A stretch of DNA of 16,089 nucleotides from Christensenellaceae bacterium (GTDB lineage: Bacteria; Bacillota; Clostridia; Christensenellales; Borkfalkiaceae): contig CAQTYU010000011.1 in assembly GCA_948890655.1 (NCBI GenBank), forward strand, positions 1 through 16,089, in the 5' to 3' direction. The notes under the pieces were generated by a model, which was not told the origin of the DNA, did no database searches, and was given only the letters and a program-made list of their open reading frames with translations. Of this stretch, positions 1-7,391 are shown piece by piece; the stretch's first letter is position 1, and each line of letters begins with the position of its first letter. The position numbers and the translations under genes were made by a program.

Positions 1-336
1 CTTACACCAAAATTCACGGTTGCGGTATGCAAATTTCATATTGCCCCACTTTTGGTATATCATTAGACTGCTCTTGCCTTTCAAATATCCCATAAATCCC
101 GCAACGCTCATTTTGGGTGGTATGCTTACCAACATATGTATATGGTCTGGGCATATTTCTCCTTCTATCACTTCAATGCCCTTCCATTGGCATAGCGTTC
201 GCAAGATTTCTCGTATTTCTATTCGTTTCTCTTCAAAAAATACTTTCCGCCTATATTTCGGTGCGAACACTATGTGATACTTGCAATTCCATTTCGTATG
301 TGCTAAACTGTTTGTGATATTACTTTGCTCCGGCAT
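1..336 (-). CDS. tnpA: IS200/IS605-family Y1 transposase TnpA, 5' part (3' end outside window)
   Basis: This is a single-strand transposase of the HUH/Y1 class, which cuts and joins insertion sequence ends as single-stranded DNA. I translated 112 codons from the ATG at 336-334 to the left edge without a stop. The protein has the family N-terminus (HIVFAPKYRRK at residues 21-31) and the metal-binding HUH motif in PDHIHMLV (His65, His67). GFMGYLKGKSS (about 80-90) and the NREFW segment near the edge also fit the family. The catalytic tyrosine, expected near residue 125, lies outside, so I cannot tell whether the gene is intact. A GGAGG site at 350-346 supports the start. The family is about 130-155 residues, so most of the protein is here. 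No tnpB is visible upstream, which fits an IS200-type element with tnpA alone. Confidence 0.93.
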   Translation of the reverse strand, partial: MPEQSNITNSLAHTKWNCKYHIVFAPKYRRKVFFEEKRIEIREILRTLCQWKGIEVIEGEICPDHIHMLVSIPPKMSVAGFMGYLKGKSSLMIYQKWGNMKFAYRNREFWCK

Positions 337-346
337 TTTAATTATC

Positions 347-408
347 CTCCGTTTGATTTTCTTCTTCTGCAACTGGCAGGTCGCAGTTTTATTATAATTC
401 AAACGGAG
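347..408 (-). promoter_or_regulatory. Fold-back leader of tnpA that can hide the ribosome binding site
   Basis: Ten-base arms CTCCGTTTGA (347-356) and TCAAACGGAG (399-408) are perfect inverted repeats. They enclose an inner hairpin at 367-386 with stem CTGCGAC/GTTGCAG (one G-T pair). In a minus-strand transcript that starts upstream, the outer arm pairs with the GGAGG of tnpA and closes it. IS200 elements are known to carry subterminal hairpins for strand recognition and a leader stem that blocks tnpA translation. Assigning both roles here is inference from position. The exact left end of the element is not identified. Confidence 0.7.
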
Positions 409-419
409 TTTTTTGTCTT
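391..419 (-). promoter_or_regulatory. Candidate tnpA promoter
   Basis: On the minus strand AAGACA (419-414, four of six matches to TTGACA) is followed after 17 bp by a perfect TATAAT (396-391). Transcription would start near 384. Such a transcript would begin at the inner hairpin and lack the outer 399-408 arm, leaving the tnpA ribosome binding site free. Confidence 0.5.
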
Positions 420-443
420 ATTTATCGGCAATAGCCTCAATAG

Positions 444-468
444 AACCCCGCCACTATGGCGGGGTTTT
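444..468 (+). terminator. GC-rich hairpin, terminator-like
   Basis: AACCCCGCC (444-452) and GGCGGGGTT (458-466) form a perfect 9-bp stem with a 5-base loop, followed by TT on the plus strand. It lies between the IS200 gene and the terminator of the symporter. No plus-strand gene ends here, so it may belong to the target site or to the element's end. It may also be a second barrier against read-through into tnpA. Confidence 0.5.
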
Positions 469-478
469 CGTTTGCACG

Positions 479-519
479 AAAAAAGCGCGTGCGTATGCAA
501 AACCGCAACGCACGCGCTT
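479..519 (-). terminator. Rho-independent terminator of the symporter gene
   Basis: AAGCGCGTGCGT (483-494) and ACGCACGCGCTT (508-519) form a perfect 12-bp stem with a 13-base loop. On the minus strand it is followed by six T (484-479). It starts 18 bp after the symporter stop codon. Confidence 0.85.
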
Positions 520-537
520 AAAGTTAAGTTGTTACGT

Positions 538-2301
538 CTATTCGTCTCCGCCGTCTTTTCCGGCTTTCGCCGCTTCTTTTTCCGCCTTCTTAGCTTCGGC
601 TTTCTGCTTTTTCGCAGCCTGCGCCGCCTCTTTCTTTTGCGCTTTTTCGGCAAGCTTCGCCTGATACTTGCCCTCTTCTTCTTCGTAGTTCAGCCCTTTC
701 TTTTCGCACTTTACCTTTAGTTCGGCTCTGCGCGCCTCGTCTGCAAGCCTGTTCGCCTCTTCTTCCTCGCGGCGCAGCCTTTCTTCGGGCTCTATCCACT
801 CTTCACCGTTTGCAAGCGCCTGCGCTTTCTGACGTTCAAGCACAATCTCCCTGTCGCCCTTAAGCAGTTTTTCAACGGTGAAGAACAGCATAAGCACAAA
901 ACAAGCGCCGTATGCAATCGTTTCAATCCATATAAAGCTTATCGTATTCGCCAAAACGTTCGAACCGCCCGAAATCGCGTTGAATATACCCGTCGCAATC
1001 GGCGTCGCCGCCGCCATTATCGAACTGTAAATCGACATCGTAAGCCCGTCGCAACGGTAACCGCGTTTCGCCTCGATATGGTCCAGAACGTCCGAAATAA
1101 GCGCCAGAATCATATAACACGCAGGCGAGGAACCAAAGCTCTTAAGCGCCACGCCGACAGCAACGGCGTAAAAATTATTGGGGAAAATTCCGGCAATCAC
1201 GCCGCCGGCAACGCCTATTGCACAGCCTGCCAAAACGACTATTCTCTTTCCGAACTTAGCCGAAAGCGGCCATATGAAAGCCATTGCCACCGCCATAGGC
1301 ACCGCGCCGAGAATATTAATTATCGCCATCGCGCCCGAACCGTCCGCACCGCCTATCGCGGTATTCGAAAACTGGTCCGTGCAGAAATAAGTAATTGAAA
1401 GGTTTTTAAACATTCCGCCGAACTGGAATAAAAGATAGAAAATTATAACTATCCACCAGAACCTGTCCGAAGCCACGGCTTTAAGCTGTCTTTTAACCGA
1501 AACTTTTTCCGCGGTCTGCACTTTTATGTGCAGGCTCTCCTCGGTAACCCTTTCACGCGTGAAATAATACTGCATTACCGTGAACAGGAACGTAACGATG
1601 CCTATCGCAATAAACGCAATCGTCCACGCCGTACGGTTCGGCGTATCCCAGCCACCCAAAAACCAGCTGATTATCATGGGGAATACCATTCCGCCCGCGC
1701 CCATAACGCCAACGCTCGCAAAGTTTGCAAACGAAGCCAAAAGTCCCCTTTGGTTGCTGTTCCTTGTCGAAACGGGCACAAGAGTACTGTTCGCGGTATT
1801 ATAAAGCGGATATGCCACCGAATAATACAGGTTATAAGCTATTGCGGTTAAAACCATAGTCAAAACCGGCGTATCCGCGCCGTTGCCCATCGGCACCACA
1901 AACATTAAAATGCACGCAACACCCAAAAGCACCGAAGCAAGCAAAATCCACGGTCTTGCCTTGCCGGCCTTTGTTTTAGTGCGCTCGATAAGCTGCCCCG
2001 CAACAAGGTTTCCCGCAACAATCAGAATTGCCGATAAAAGCGGCAACAAAAATAAAAACGTCTTTATCGGTCCGTCCGGCAAAACCATCTTCAGTTCGCC
2101 GTTGACCATACCCTCCACTCTGTAATTTGCAAACAGAACGTCAGTCCAGTAACGGTTTAAAAAACTTGTAAAAATTCCGCTTGCCAGCAAAGCCCCAAAC
2201 GGTCCCAAAAAGTAACCGAAAAGCATTTCCGGCAATTTTACGTTCGCAGACTTCACTTTTGTCGAAAAGAGCGCGTTTTCAAACAAACTTTTTTTAGCCA
2301 T
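538..2301 (-). CDS. GPH-family (MelB-like) sugar:cation symporter with long charged C-terminal tail
   Basis: This is an MFS-fold transporter of the glycoside-pentoside-hexuronide:cation symporter family, expected to import glycosides with Na+ or H+. Hydrophobic helices fill residues about 25-475. The loop after the second or third helix (GQLIERTKTKAGKARPW, 102-118) and the segment SDVLDHIEAKRGYRCDG (403-419) match the family's signature loops. The start at 2301 has GGAGGG at 2316-2311. The protein is 587 residues, against about 450-500 usual. The excess is a Lys/Glu/Ala-rich tail from about 477 to the end, probably a cytoplasmic coiled coil. The gene has its own promoter (2361-2389) and terminator, so it can be expressed apart from the glycosidase operon upstream. 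The exact sugar cannot be read from sequence; the two GH3 genes nearby suggest beta-glucosides. Confidence 0.9.
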   Translation of the reverse strand: MAKKSLFENALFSTKVKSANVKLPEMLFGYFLGPFGALLASGIFTSFLNRYWTDVLFANYRVEGMVNGELKMVLPDGPIKTFLFLLPLLSAILIVAGNLVAGQLIERTKTKAGKARPWILLASVLLGVACILMFVVPMGNGADTPVLTMVLTAIAYNLYYSVAYPLYNTANSTLVPVSTRNSNQRGLLASFANFASVGVMGAGGMVFPMIISWFLGGWDTPNRTAWTIAFIAIGIVTFLFTVMQYYFTRERVTEESLHIKVQTAEKVSVKRQLKAVASDRFWWIVIIFYLLFQFGGMFKNLSITYFCTDQFSNTAIGGADGSGAMAIINILGAVPMAVAMAFIWPLSAKFGKRIVVLAGCAIGVAGGVIAGIFPNNFYAVAVGVALKSFGSSPACYMILALISDVLDHIEAKRGYRCDGLTMSIYSSIMAAATPIATGIFNAISGGSNVLANTISFIWIETIAYGACFVLMLFFTVEKLLKGDREIVLERQKAQALANGEEWIEPEERLRREEEEANRLADEARRAELKVKCEKKGLNYEEEEGKYQAKLAEKAQKKEAAQAAKKQKAEAKKAEKEAAKAGKDGGDE

Positions 2302-2360
2302 TAATTAAATCCCTCCGTAAAAAGCTTAAAAATATATTACGCCTCATTTAATTTTGTAAC

Positions 2361-2389
2361 ATTATAACATAAACTGTCAACAATTTCAA
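2361..2389 (-). promoter_or_regulatory. Promoter of the symporter gene
   Basis: On the minus strand TTGAAA (2389-2384), 17-bp spacing and TATAAT (2366-2361) form a strong sigma-A-type promoter. The start would be near 2354, giving a leader of about 50 bases before the ATG. It lies just after the terminator of the preceding gene. Confidence 0.75.
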
Positions 2390-2412
2390 CTCATTATCGC
2401 AAACTTTTTATT

Positions 2413-2433
2413 TTTTTGCATAAATTGCAAAAA
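2413..2433. promoter_or_regulatory. Inverted repeat upstream of symporter promoter, possible operator
   Basis: TTTTTGCA and TGCAAAAA are perfect 8-base arms separated by 5 bases, about 60-80 bp upstream of the inferred transcription start. The right arm overlaps the T-tract of the adjoining terminator, so part of the symmetry may be incidental. A similar element lies upstream of the GH3 gene at 14157-14179. Confidence 0.3.
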
Positions 2434-2468
2434 TAAGCGGGCGTCCGCAATTTCTTGCGTCCGCCCGC
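2428..2468 (-). terminator. Terminator of the lipoprotein/GH3 operon
   Basis: Arms at 2437-2450 and 2455-2468 pair as 7 and 5 bp around a two-base mismatch, with loop TTTC. The minus strand continues TTATTTTTG. It lies about 40 bp after the stop codon of the BspA-repeat lipoprotein and before the symporter promoter, so it closes the four-gene operon. Confidence 0.75.
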
Positions 2469-2505
2469 CTTTTAAGAAGGAAAAATGAATGAATAATGTT
2501 TTACT

Positions 2506-4104
2506 TTATGCAGGGTTCTTTTCAGCTTCCAAAAGCGCGTCAAAGTCCTGATTATAATAAACGTGACGCTTATCTCCCGAAGGTTTTAAAGCGGAGCTGA
2601 AATCCCAGCTGCTGTTTGTTAAGTTAATCGCATTGTACTGCTCTTCTGTGCCGCTATAATAAATATCCAAAGTTATATCACCTCCGGCAGAAAATGAACC
2701 GAATGCATCTTTAGCAATATTCTTCACAGATACAGGTATCCATACGGATTTAAGAGAACTGCAACCAAGGAAAGTCGAACCGTGTAAATCGGTAACGTTA
2801 CCAAGAATCCTTACAGTCACAACGCCGCTGGAGCCAAACACGTTATCTCCTATGAAATTGCAGGATTTGGGAAGCGTTACGTCCGCCAACGCAGCACATC
2901 CAGCAAAAGCAACTCTTTCAATGGTAACCAGTTGAGTTTCGTCCAAATTTATAGTTGCAAGAATATCACAGCCGTTGAAAGCATAACCGCCTACAATCCT
3001 AACGCCTTCGCCCAATTTAACTGTCGTAAGATTCTTGCATTCTCTGAACGCGCTTGCGCCGATAACCGTAACATTATCACCGGTATAAATAGAAACAATA
3101 TTAGCGCCCCTGTATTTCGTGCCGTTGTCCTGATATTCGGTGCTGAACGCGCCGTTGCCGTCCCAGCCGCCGCCGGAGTTTTTAACACCGCCGAGCAATT
3201 GCGTTACAGGAAGATAAATTCCTTCGTTCTCATCCATATAATATCCGGGGATATAAACGTCGGTCGAAGTTCTGTGTTCGCCGTCCTGTACTCTCATTTC
3301 ATATACGGGGTCGCCATCTTCCGCCGCGTTGAACGGACCGTATTTGAGTCCGTAAGTCGCAACTTCAACAACGCACTTAGCTTCGAGTTCGCCGTCGCTT
3401 AAAACAAGCTCTGTTTTGCCCGCTTTAACCGCCGTCAAAGTCACCTTGCCGTCGGCGTAGGTTGCCGTTGCAATCTGCTCGTCGATATTGCAGGTCAAAG
3501 TTCCCTTACCCGTATAATCAACGTCAATCTGCAACTCTCTTATATCTTCGTAAATGCTTGCTTCGTTATAGCCGTCTTCGAGAATGGCAATTTCCTGAAC
3601 TTCGAGTTTAACTTCAGCCTTGGTTACGGTTACGGTGCAGGTCTTGCTTGCGCCGCCGCAGGATACGGTAATAACGGAAGTGCCTTCCTTAACGCCGGTT
3701 ACTGTTACAACCTTTCCGTTTACCGTAACGGTAGCGTTTGCGGGCGTACCCGAAGTTGCCTCTACCGCCGCGGTACTGCCGGTTACGGTTGCGGTAATAG
3801 TTACCGTCTCGCCCACTTCTACCGAAGCCGTTGTCTTGTCAAGTGTTAAAGATACTTCCGCGGGTTTGTCTTCGCCGCATTTCGTGCACTTGTTGTTGGT
3901 TCCCCAGGTGTGGTTTTCTTTTTCAGTCTTGTAATCGTCTTCCGAACACTCGCCGTGGTGCTGTGTCGCGCCGTCGCTCACATAGGTTAAATGAGCGTTA
4001 TGGTCGTGACCGCCGTCGCCTCCGCAGGCTGTGAATGCGGCAACGCCGCTTACCGCAATTGCGCTCGTGCACAGAATTGCAAGCACTTTATTTAATTTTT
4101 TCAT
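2506..4104 (-). CDS. Surface lipoprotein with Ig-like domains and BspA-type leucine-rich repeats
   Basis: This 532-residue protein begins with a signal peptide ending in a lipobox-like FTAC (Cys27), so it is probably anchored on the outer face of the membrane. Residues about 32-80 carry His/Cys residues with a CTKC pair (73-76). A bacterial Ig-like (Big_2) domain follows at about 83-161 (SVEVGETVTITATV, then VTVTGVKEGTSVITV). A second Ig-like stretch lies at about 165-250. Residues 345-470 hold BspA-type repeats of the form AF..C..L..V.LP....IG. Such repeats and Ig domains usually mediate binding to host or matrix surfaces or to glycans. It is the last gene of the GH3 operon, 119 bp after the glycosidase, with GGAGG upstream of the ATG. 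No catalytic domain is seen. A binding or scaffold role is inference. Confidence 0.85.
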   Translation of the reverse strand: MKKLNKVLAILCTSAIAVSGVAAFTACGGDGGHDHNAHLTYVSDGATQHHGECSEDDYKTEKENHTWGTNNKCTKCGEDKPAEVSLTLDKTTASVEVGETVTITATVTGSTAAVEATSGTPANATVTVNGKVVTVTGVKEGTSVITVSCGGASKTCTVTVTKAEVKLEVQEIAILEDGYNEASIYEDIRELQIDVDYTGKGTLTCNIDEQIATATYADGKVTLTAVKAGKTELVLSDGELEAKCVVEVATYGLKYGPFNAAEDGDPVYEMRVQDGEHRTSTDVYIPGYYMDENEGIYLPVTQLLGGVKNSGGGWDGNGAFSTEYQDNGTKYRGANIVSIYTGDNVTVIGASAFRECKNLTTVKLGEGVRIVGGYAFNGCDILATINLDETQLVTIERVAFAGCAALADVTLPKSCNFIGDNVFGSSGVVTVRILGNVTDLHGSTFLGCSSLKSVWIPVSVKNIAKDAFGSFSAGGDITLDIYYSGTEEQYNAINLTNSSWDFSSALKPSGDKRHVYYNQDFDALLEAEKNPA

Positions 4105-4171
4105 AAAATTTTTAACCTCCGTAATTTTTTTGTTTTGTTTTATGAAATAATATAAAGTTTTTAATTTATTT

Positions 4172-4197
4172 CCCTGCCGCCGTTGCCGCCGGCAGGG
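4172..4197 (-). other. Intercistronic hairpin between permuted GH3 and lipoprotein genes
   Basis: CCCTGCCG (4172-4179) and CGGCAGGG (4190-4197) form an 8-bp stem. On the minus strand it is followed by AAATAAATT rather than a T-run, so it is a weak terminator at best. It may mark an mRNA processing or stability point that changes the ratio of the last gene to the rest of the operon. No convincing promoter lies between it and the lipoprotein gene. Confidence 0.45.
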
Positions 4198-4223
4198 CTT
4201 TTAATTAAGTTTTGTTTTTACCC

Positions 4224-7200
4224 TTAATTCTCACCGTCGGGCGCGTCGCCGCCGGTCTTTTCGGGTTCGCCGTCGCTCTCGCCGGCTTTTGCCGCTTTCT
4301 TTCCGTTGCCGAAGTAACTCCATACTTCCATTCCCACAAAGAACGCAACGCTTATTCCGAACAGAACCGCAACCGCGGGATTTATTCTGTCGAGATAGTA
4401 CTGCCATTCGGGCTGGAAAGTGATTATTCTGGTATTTTTCGACATACCGTTCATTGCGTTCGAATGAGCTACCGAGTAAAGCACGTTGTGAGTCGCGTTG
4501 CGCATTGCCCATACGACGTTCGCATATTCGCGCGTGTTGTACTTAGCCTCGTTGTTCTTCAGCACGCTCGCACCGCCCAAAGGCAAATCGTTGCCTGCAA
4601 TCAGGCAGGATATAAGTTCCATATGTCCTTCCGAAGGCTTGCTAGCGTTATAAGGCATCCAGCTGTCCGTTACGTTATAACCTATCATTCCGAACTCACC
4701 GCGGAGCACCGTGTTCATAAACGGATGATGGGGAGCCGCCAGAGTACCCAAACGGTTCAGCGAAGTCATAACGCCCTGAACGCCGCCTTCTTCTATCGCA
4801 ATCTGGAAAGGCTTTAAATAAACTTCCCTTATAGTCTGCTCGTTTGCCCAGCTGCTCATACCGATGCGCCCTGCCTCCTGCTCGTTGAGCATACAGTGCT
4901 TCATCATCATAAACGAGCCCTTTTCTTCCATACCGACGTTAATCTGCGAAACGCATTTGCCCATCAGAACGGGGTCTTCGCTGTAATAACCGTAGTTACG
5001 TCCGCCGTAAGGGCTGCGGTGAATGTTTCCGCCCGTGCCGTACAAACCGGAGTAACCCGCCCACAGGCAGTCCTCGCCCCATTGCAGACCGTATTCGTAT
5101 AAAAGTTCGGGGTTGCGCGTTGCGGCAACAATGCCGTTGTCCACGTAAGCCGCGGGGTAAAGGTCCTTGTCGGGGTCTGCAAGCTTGTTTGCAAGTCCGC
5201 TCGAACCGAAAGAGTATGCGTTAATTACGCCGAGGTCCGAATCCTGGTCGGTGGTTTTGGGTTTGCTTATCGAATTTATCTCATACGTAAATCCATAAGC
5301 GTCGCTCAAAAATTCCGCCATTTCGGCGTAGGTCAGCTGGTTTAAAAGCTGTTCCCACTTTTCGTCGCCGTAAGGGATGTCAACTCTGTTGCCCTCTTCG
5401 TCCTGAATCATATCGATAAGCTGCCACGCCGTTTCGGTTGAACCCATAACCGGCAAATCTCCCGCTACCGCAAGAGCGTCCGGGTTGGGATTCATCGCCG
5501 CAAGCATTCCCGCCGTCATCGTCGGTCTGTAATAGCTGTCTGAAATCTGCGTTCCGTCGGCGTTAAATCCAAGTTTAACCGTACCCGACCAGTTGTTTCT
5601 GGTAATATAATTCAGTTTTTCTTTGTCGCCGGAATGTTCGTAAAGCTTCAAATCAACGTCGTCGAACCGGTTTGTTATATCCGTGCCGTTCGCCGATTTT
5701 GCATAAGCCTTATAAAGGTTGTCGCCGTCCCCTACGGTCACGGTTTTAACAAGGGCTTTGTCGCCTGCAACGGTTGCGCCGGAAATATCGGTCATACCCG
5801 TCTTTTCCTTGTCGGCAAGAATGTTGTTCACAGCGTCGTGCGCGTCGTGCCCCACAACAAAACGGTAATCGCCGTTTTCAACGATATAAGTCTTTTCACC
5901 GTAAGAATCATAGGACGCAAGTTCGCGCCTTGCAACGGTGAAATTAACCGTCTCGTCCGCGCCGCTTTCAAGCTTTGCGGTCTTTGCAAAATCCACAAGC
6001 TCTACCGAAGCCTTCTCTATGCCCTTTTCCTTGTCGTAATCGGTATAAGGCTTCTGTAAAAAGAGCTGAACGCTCTCCTTGCCGGCAACGCCGCCCGCAT
6101 TCGTTACTTTAACCGAAATTTCAAAGTTATCGGTTTCGGCGTCGTAATTTATAGCCATATCCCCGTAATTGAAGTTCGTGTAAGAAAGTCCGTAACCGAA
6201 AGGATAGGCAACTACTTCGCCGTAATTGAACTCGCCCACTCCCGCGGTGCCGAGAATTTTATCCTCGTATCTTGTTTCCGTGTAACGGTAACCGGAATAA
6301 ATTCCTTCCTGATAAACAACAGCCGCATAACCGGTATTGTTCGCGTAGGGATAAGCCGAATAAGGCGCGCCCGAGTTGCCGCTGTTAAAGCCGTAAGCGC
6401 CCCAGTTTGCAAGTACGGGATTGAGATAGTGGTTTTTCCAGAACGTATCCGAAAGCTTGCCCGAAGGATTCACGCTTCCCTTTAAAAGATTTGCAATACC
6501 TCTGGTGCCCGCGGAACCGGTCGAACCGGTGTAAAGCAGCGCGTCCACGCCGTACTTATCTTCAAAGTCGCACGCAACCTGATTTGTAGTGTTTAAAATC
6601 ACGACGATTTTATCGAACGTTCCCTTATCCTTTTCGGCTTTAAGGTTCTGTAAAACGTCCTCTTCCTCTGCGGAAAGCAACAGATAGTTGCCGTTCTTTC
6701 CGTCGAAAACCGCATGCGAAGTATAGCGGCTTTCTCCAAGGTCTCTTAACTGCACGTCCGAAGCCTCGCCCGAAATACGCGAAACCACAAACACCGCGGT
6801 ATTATATCCCGCCGCCGTCTTGCTTTCGGGCAGCGCCGACCAGGGCGCTTCGCCAATCGCATATACGTTTGCAAATCCTGTGTGTCCCATAACGGATTTT
6901 CTGCCGTAAGAACTGTTTGCATACCAGTTGTATAAGTCTTCGTTAACGTCTATGCCAGCGTCTTTGAACGCGTCTTTAAAGCTCACCGCGTCATTGCCCT
7001 TGCCCGACTCACGGTAACCGGATACAACCGATTTTGCCGAAGACGCCGAAAACAAACTTACCTTATCAGTCGAAGAAAGCGGCAAAGCGTTGTTTTCGTT
7101 TCTCAAAAGCACCGCGCCCTCTTCCATTGTCGTCTGGGTAAAGTCGATGCCCGCGCCTCTCACTTCCTTTACGGAAGAATATTCCGACTTGTAATAATCG

Positions 7201-7391
7201 TTATCCGTCGAAACTTCCCCGTTGTCGATATAAACTATGTTCGTTCCGCCGCCGCCCAGATAGGAAGTTATTACGCTCGCATTTGCGTTTGCAATCGTCG
7301 TTCCTACCGTCAGCACGCCGAAAGCCAGCGTAAACGTAAGCGCCATACCCTTTGATACGGGCAACAAAATTTTCTTTACTTTATTTTTCAC
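4224..7391 (-). CDS. Membrane-anchored GH3 glycosidase with permuted (reversed) domain order
   Basis: This is a glycoside hydrolase family 3 enzyme, most likely a beta-glucosidase, outside the membrane. A signal peptide or anchor occupies residues 8-38 with an ANANA cleavage-like site. The GH3 C-terminal domain comes first, with EEGAVLLRNENNALPL (90-105) and probable acid/base Glu209 in SRISGEASD. The NPSGKLSDTF (308-317) and GYGLSYTNF (399-407) motifs follow, then an Fn3-like domain (about 420-515). The barrel half comes last (about 680-985), with GGRNYGYYSEDP (796-807), KH (831-832) and nucleophile Asp909 in NVTDSW. A helix at about 1003-1026 and a charged tail end the protein. Reversed GH3 order is known from rumen Clostridia. 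The usual DGP substrate motif reads SFGSSGL here. The start is GTG, overlapping the stop of the upstream gene as GTGA, with GGAGG before it. Confidence 0.88.
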   Translation of the reverse strand: MKNKVKKILLPVSKGMALTFTLAFGVLTVGTTIANANASVITSYLGGGGTNIVYIDNGEVSTDNDYYKSEYSSVKEVRGAGIDFTQTTMEEGAVLLRNENNALPLSSTDKVSLFSASSAKSVVSGYRESGKGNDAVSFKDAFKDAGIDVNEDLYNWYANSSYGRKSVMGHTGFANVYAIGEAPWSALPESKTAAGYNTAVFVVSRISGEASDVQLRDLGESRYTSHAVFDGKNGNYLLLSAEEEDVLQNLKAEKDKGTFDKIVVILNTTNQVACDFEDKYGVDALLYTGSTGSAGTRGIANLLKGSVNPSGKLSDTFWKNHYLNPVLANWGAYGFNSGNSGAPYSAYPYANNTGYAAVVYQEGIYSGYRYTETRYEDKILGTAGVGEFNYGEVVAYPFGYGLSYTNFNYGDMAINYDAETDNFEISVKVTNAGGVAGKESVQLFLQKPYTDYDKEKGIEKASVELVDFAKTAKLESGADETVNFTVARRELASYDSYGEKTYIVENGDYRFVVGHDAHDAVNNILADKEKTGMTDISGATVAGDKALVKTVTVGDGDNLYKAYAKSANGTDITNRFDDVDLKLYEHSGDKEKLNYITRNNWSGTVKLGFNADGTQISDSYYRPTMTAGMLAAMNPNPDALAVAGDLPVMGSTETAWQLIDMIQDEEGNRVDIPYGDEKWEQLLNQLTYAEMAEFLSDAYGFTYEINSISKPKTTDQDSDLGVINAYSFGSSGLANKLADPDKDLYPAAYVDNGIVAATRNPELLYEYGLQWGEDCLWAGYSGLYGTGGNIHRSPYGGRNYGYYSEDPVLMGKCVSQINVGMEEKGSFMMMKHCMLNEQEAGRIGMSSWANEQTIREVYLKPFQIAIEEGGVQGVMTSLNRLGTLAAPHHPFMNTVLRGEFGMIGYNVTDSWMPYNASKPSEGHMELISCLIAGNDLPLGGASVLKNNEAKYNTREYANVVWAMRNATHNVLYSVAHSNAMNGMSKNTRIITFQPEWQYYLDRINPAVAVLFGISVAFFVGMEVWSYFGNGKKAAKAGESDGEPEKTGGDAPDGEN

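Noticed and set aside
325..720. Plus-strand open frame crossing the IS200 leader and the symporter tail
   Set aside because: It runs through two hairpins and then antisense to the charged tail, giving a Phe/Leu/Arg-rich product that is an artefact of the Lys/Glu codons on the other strand.
538..870. Frameshift or fusion as the cause of the symporter's charged tail
   Set aside because: The frame continues smoothly from the last helix through the tail to a stop followed by a proper terminator, so there is no sign of a sequencing error or broken downstream gene.
4105..4223. Separate promoter for the BspA-repeat lipoprotein gene
   Set aside because: TATATT-like and TTTATA-like sequences occur, but none has an acceptable -35 element at 16-18 bp; co-transcription with the GH3 gene is simpler.
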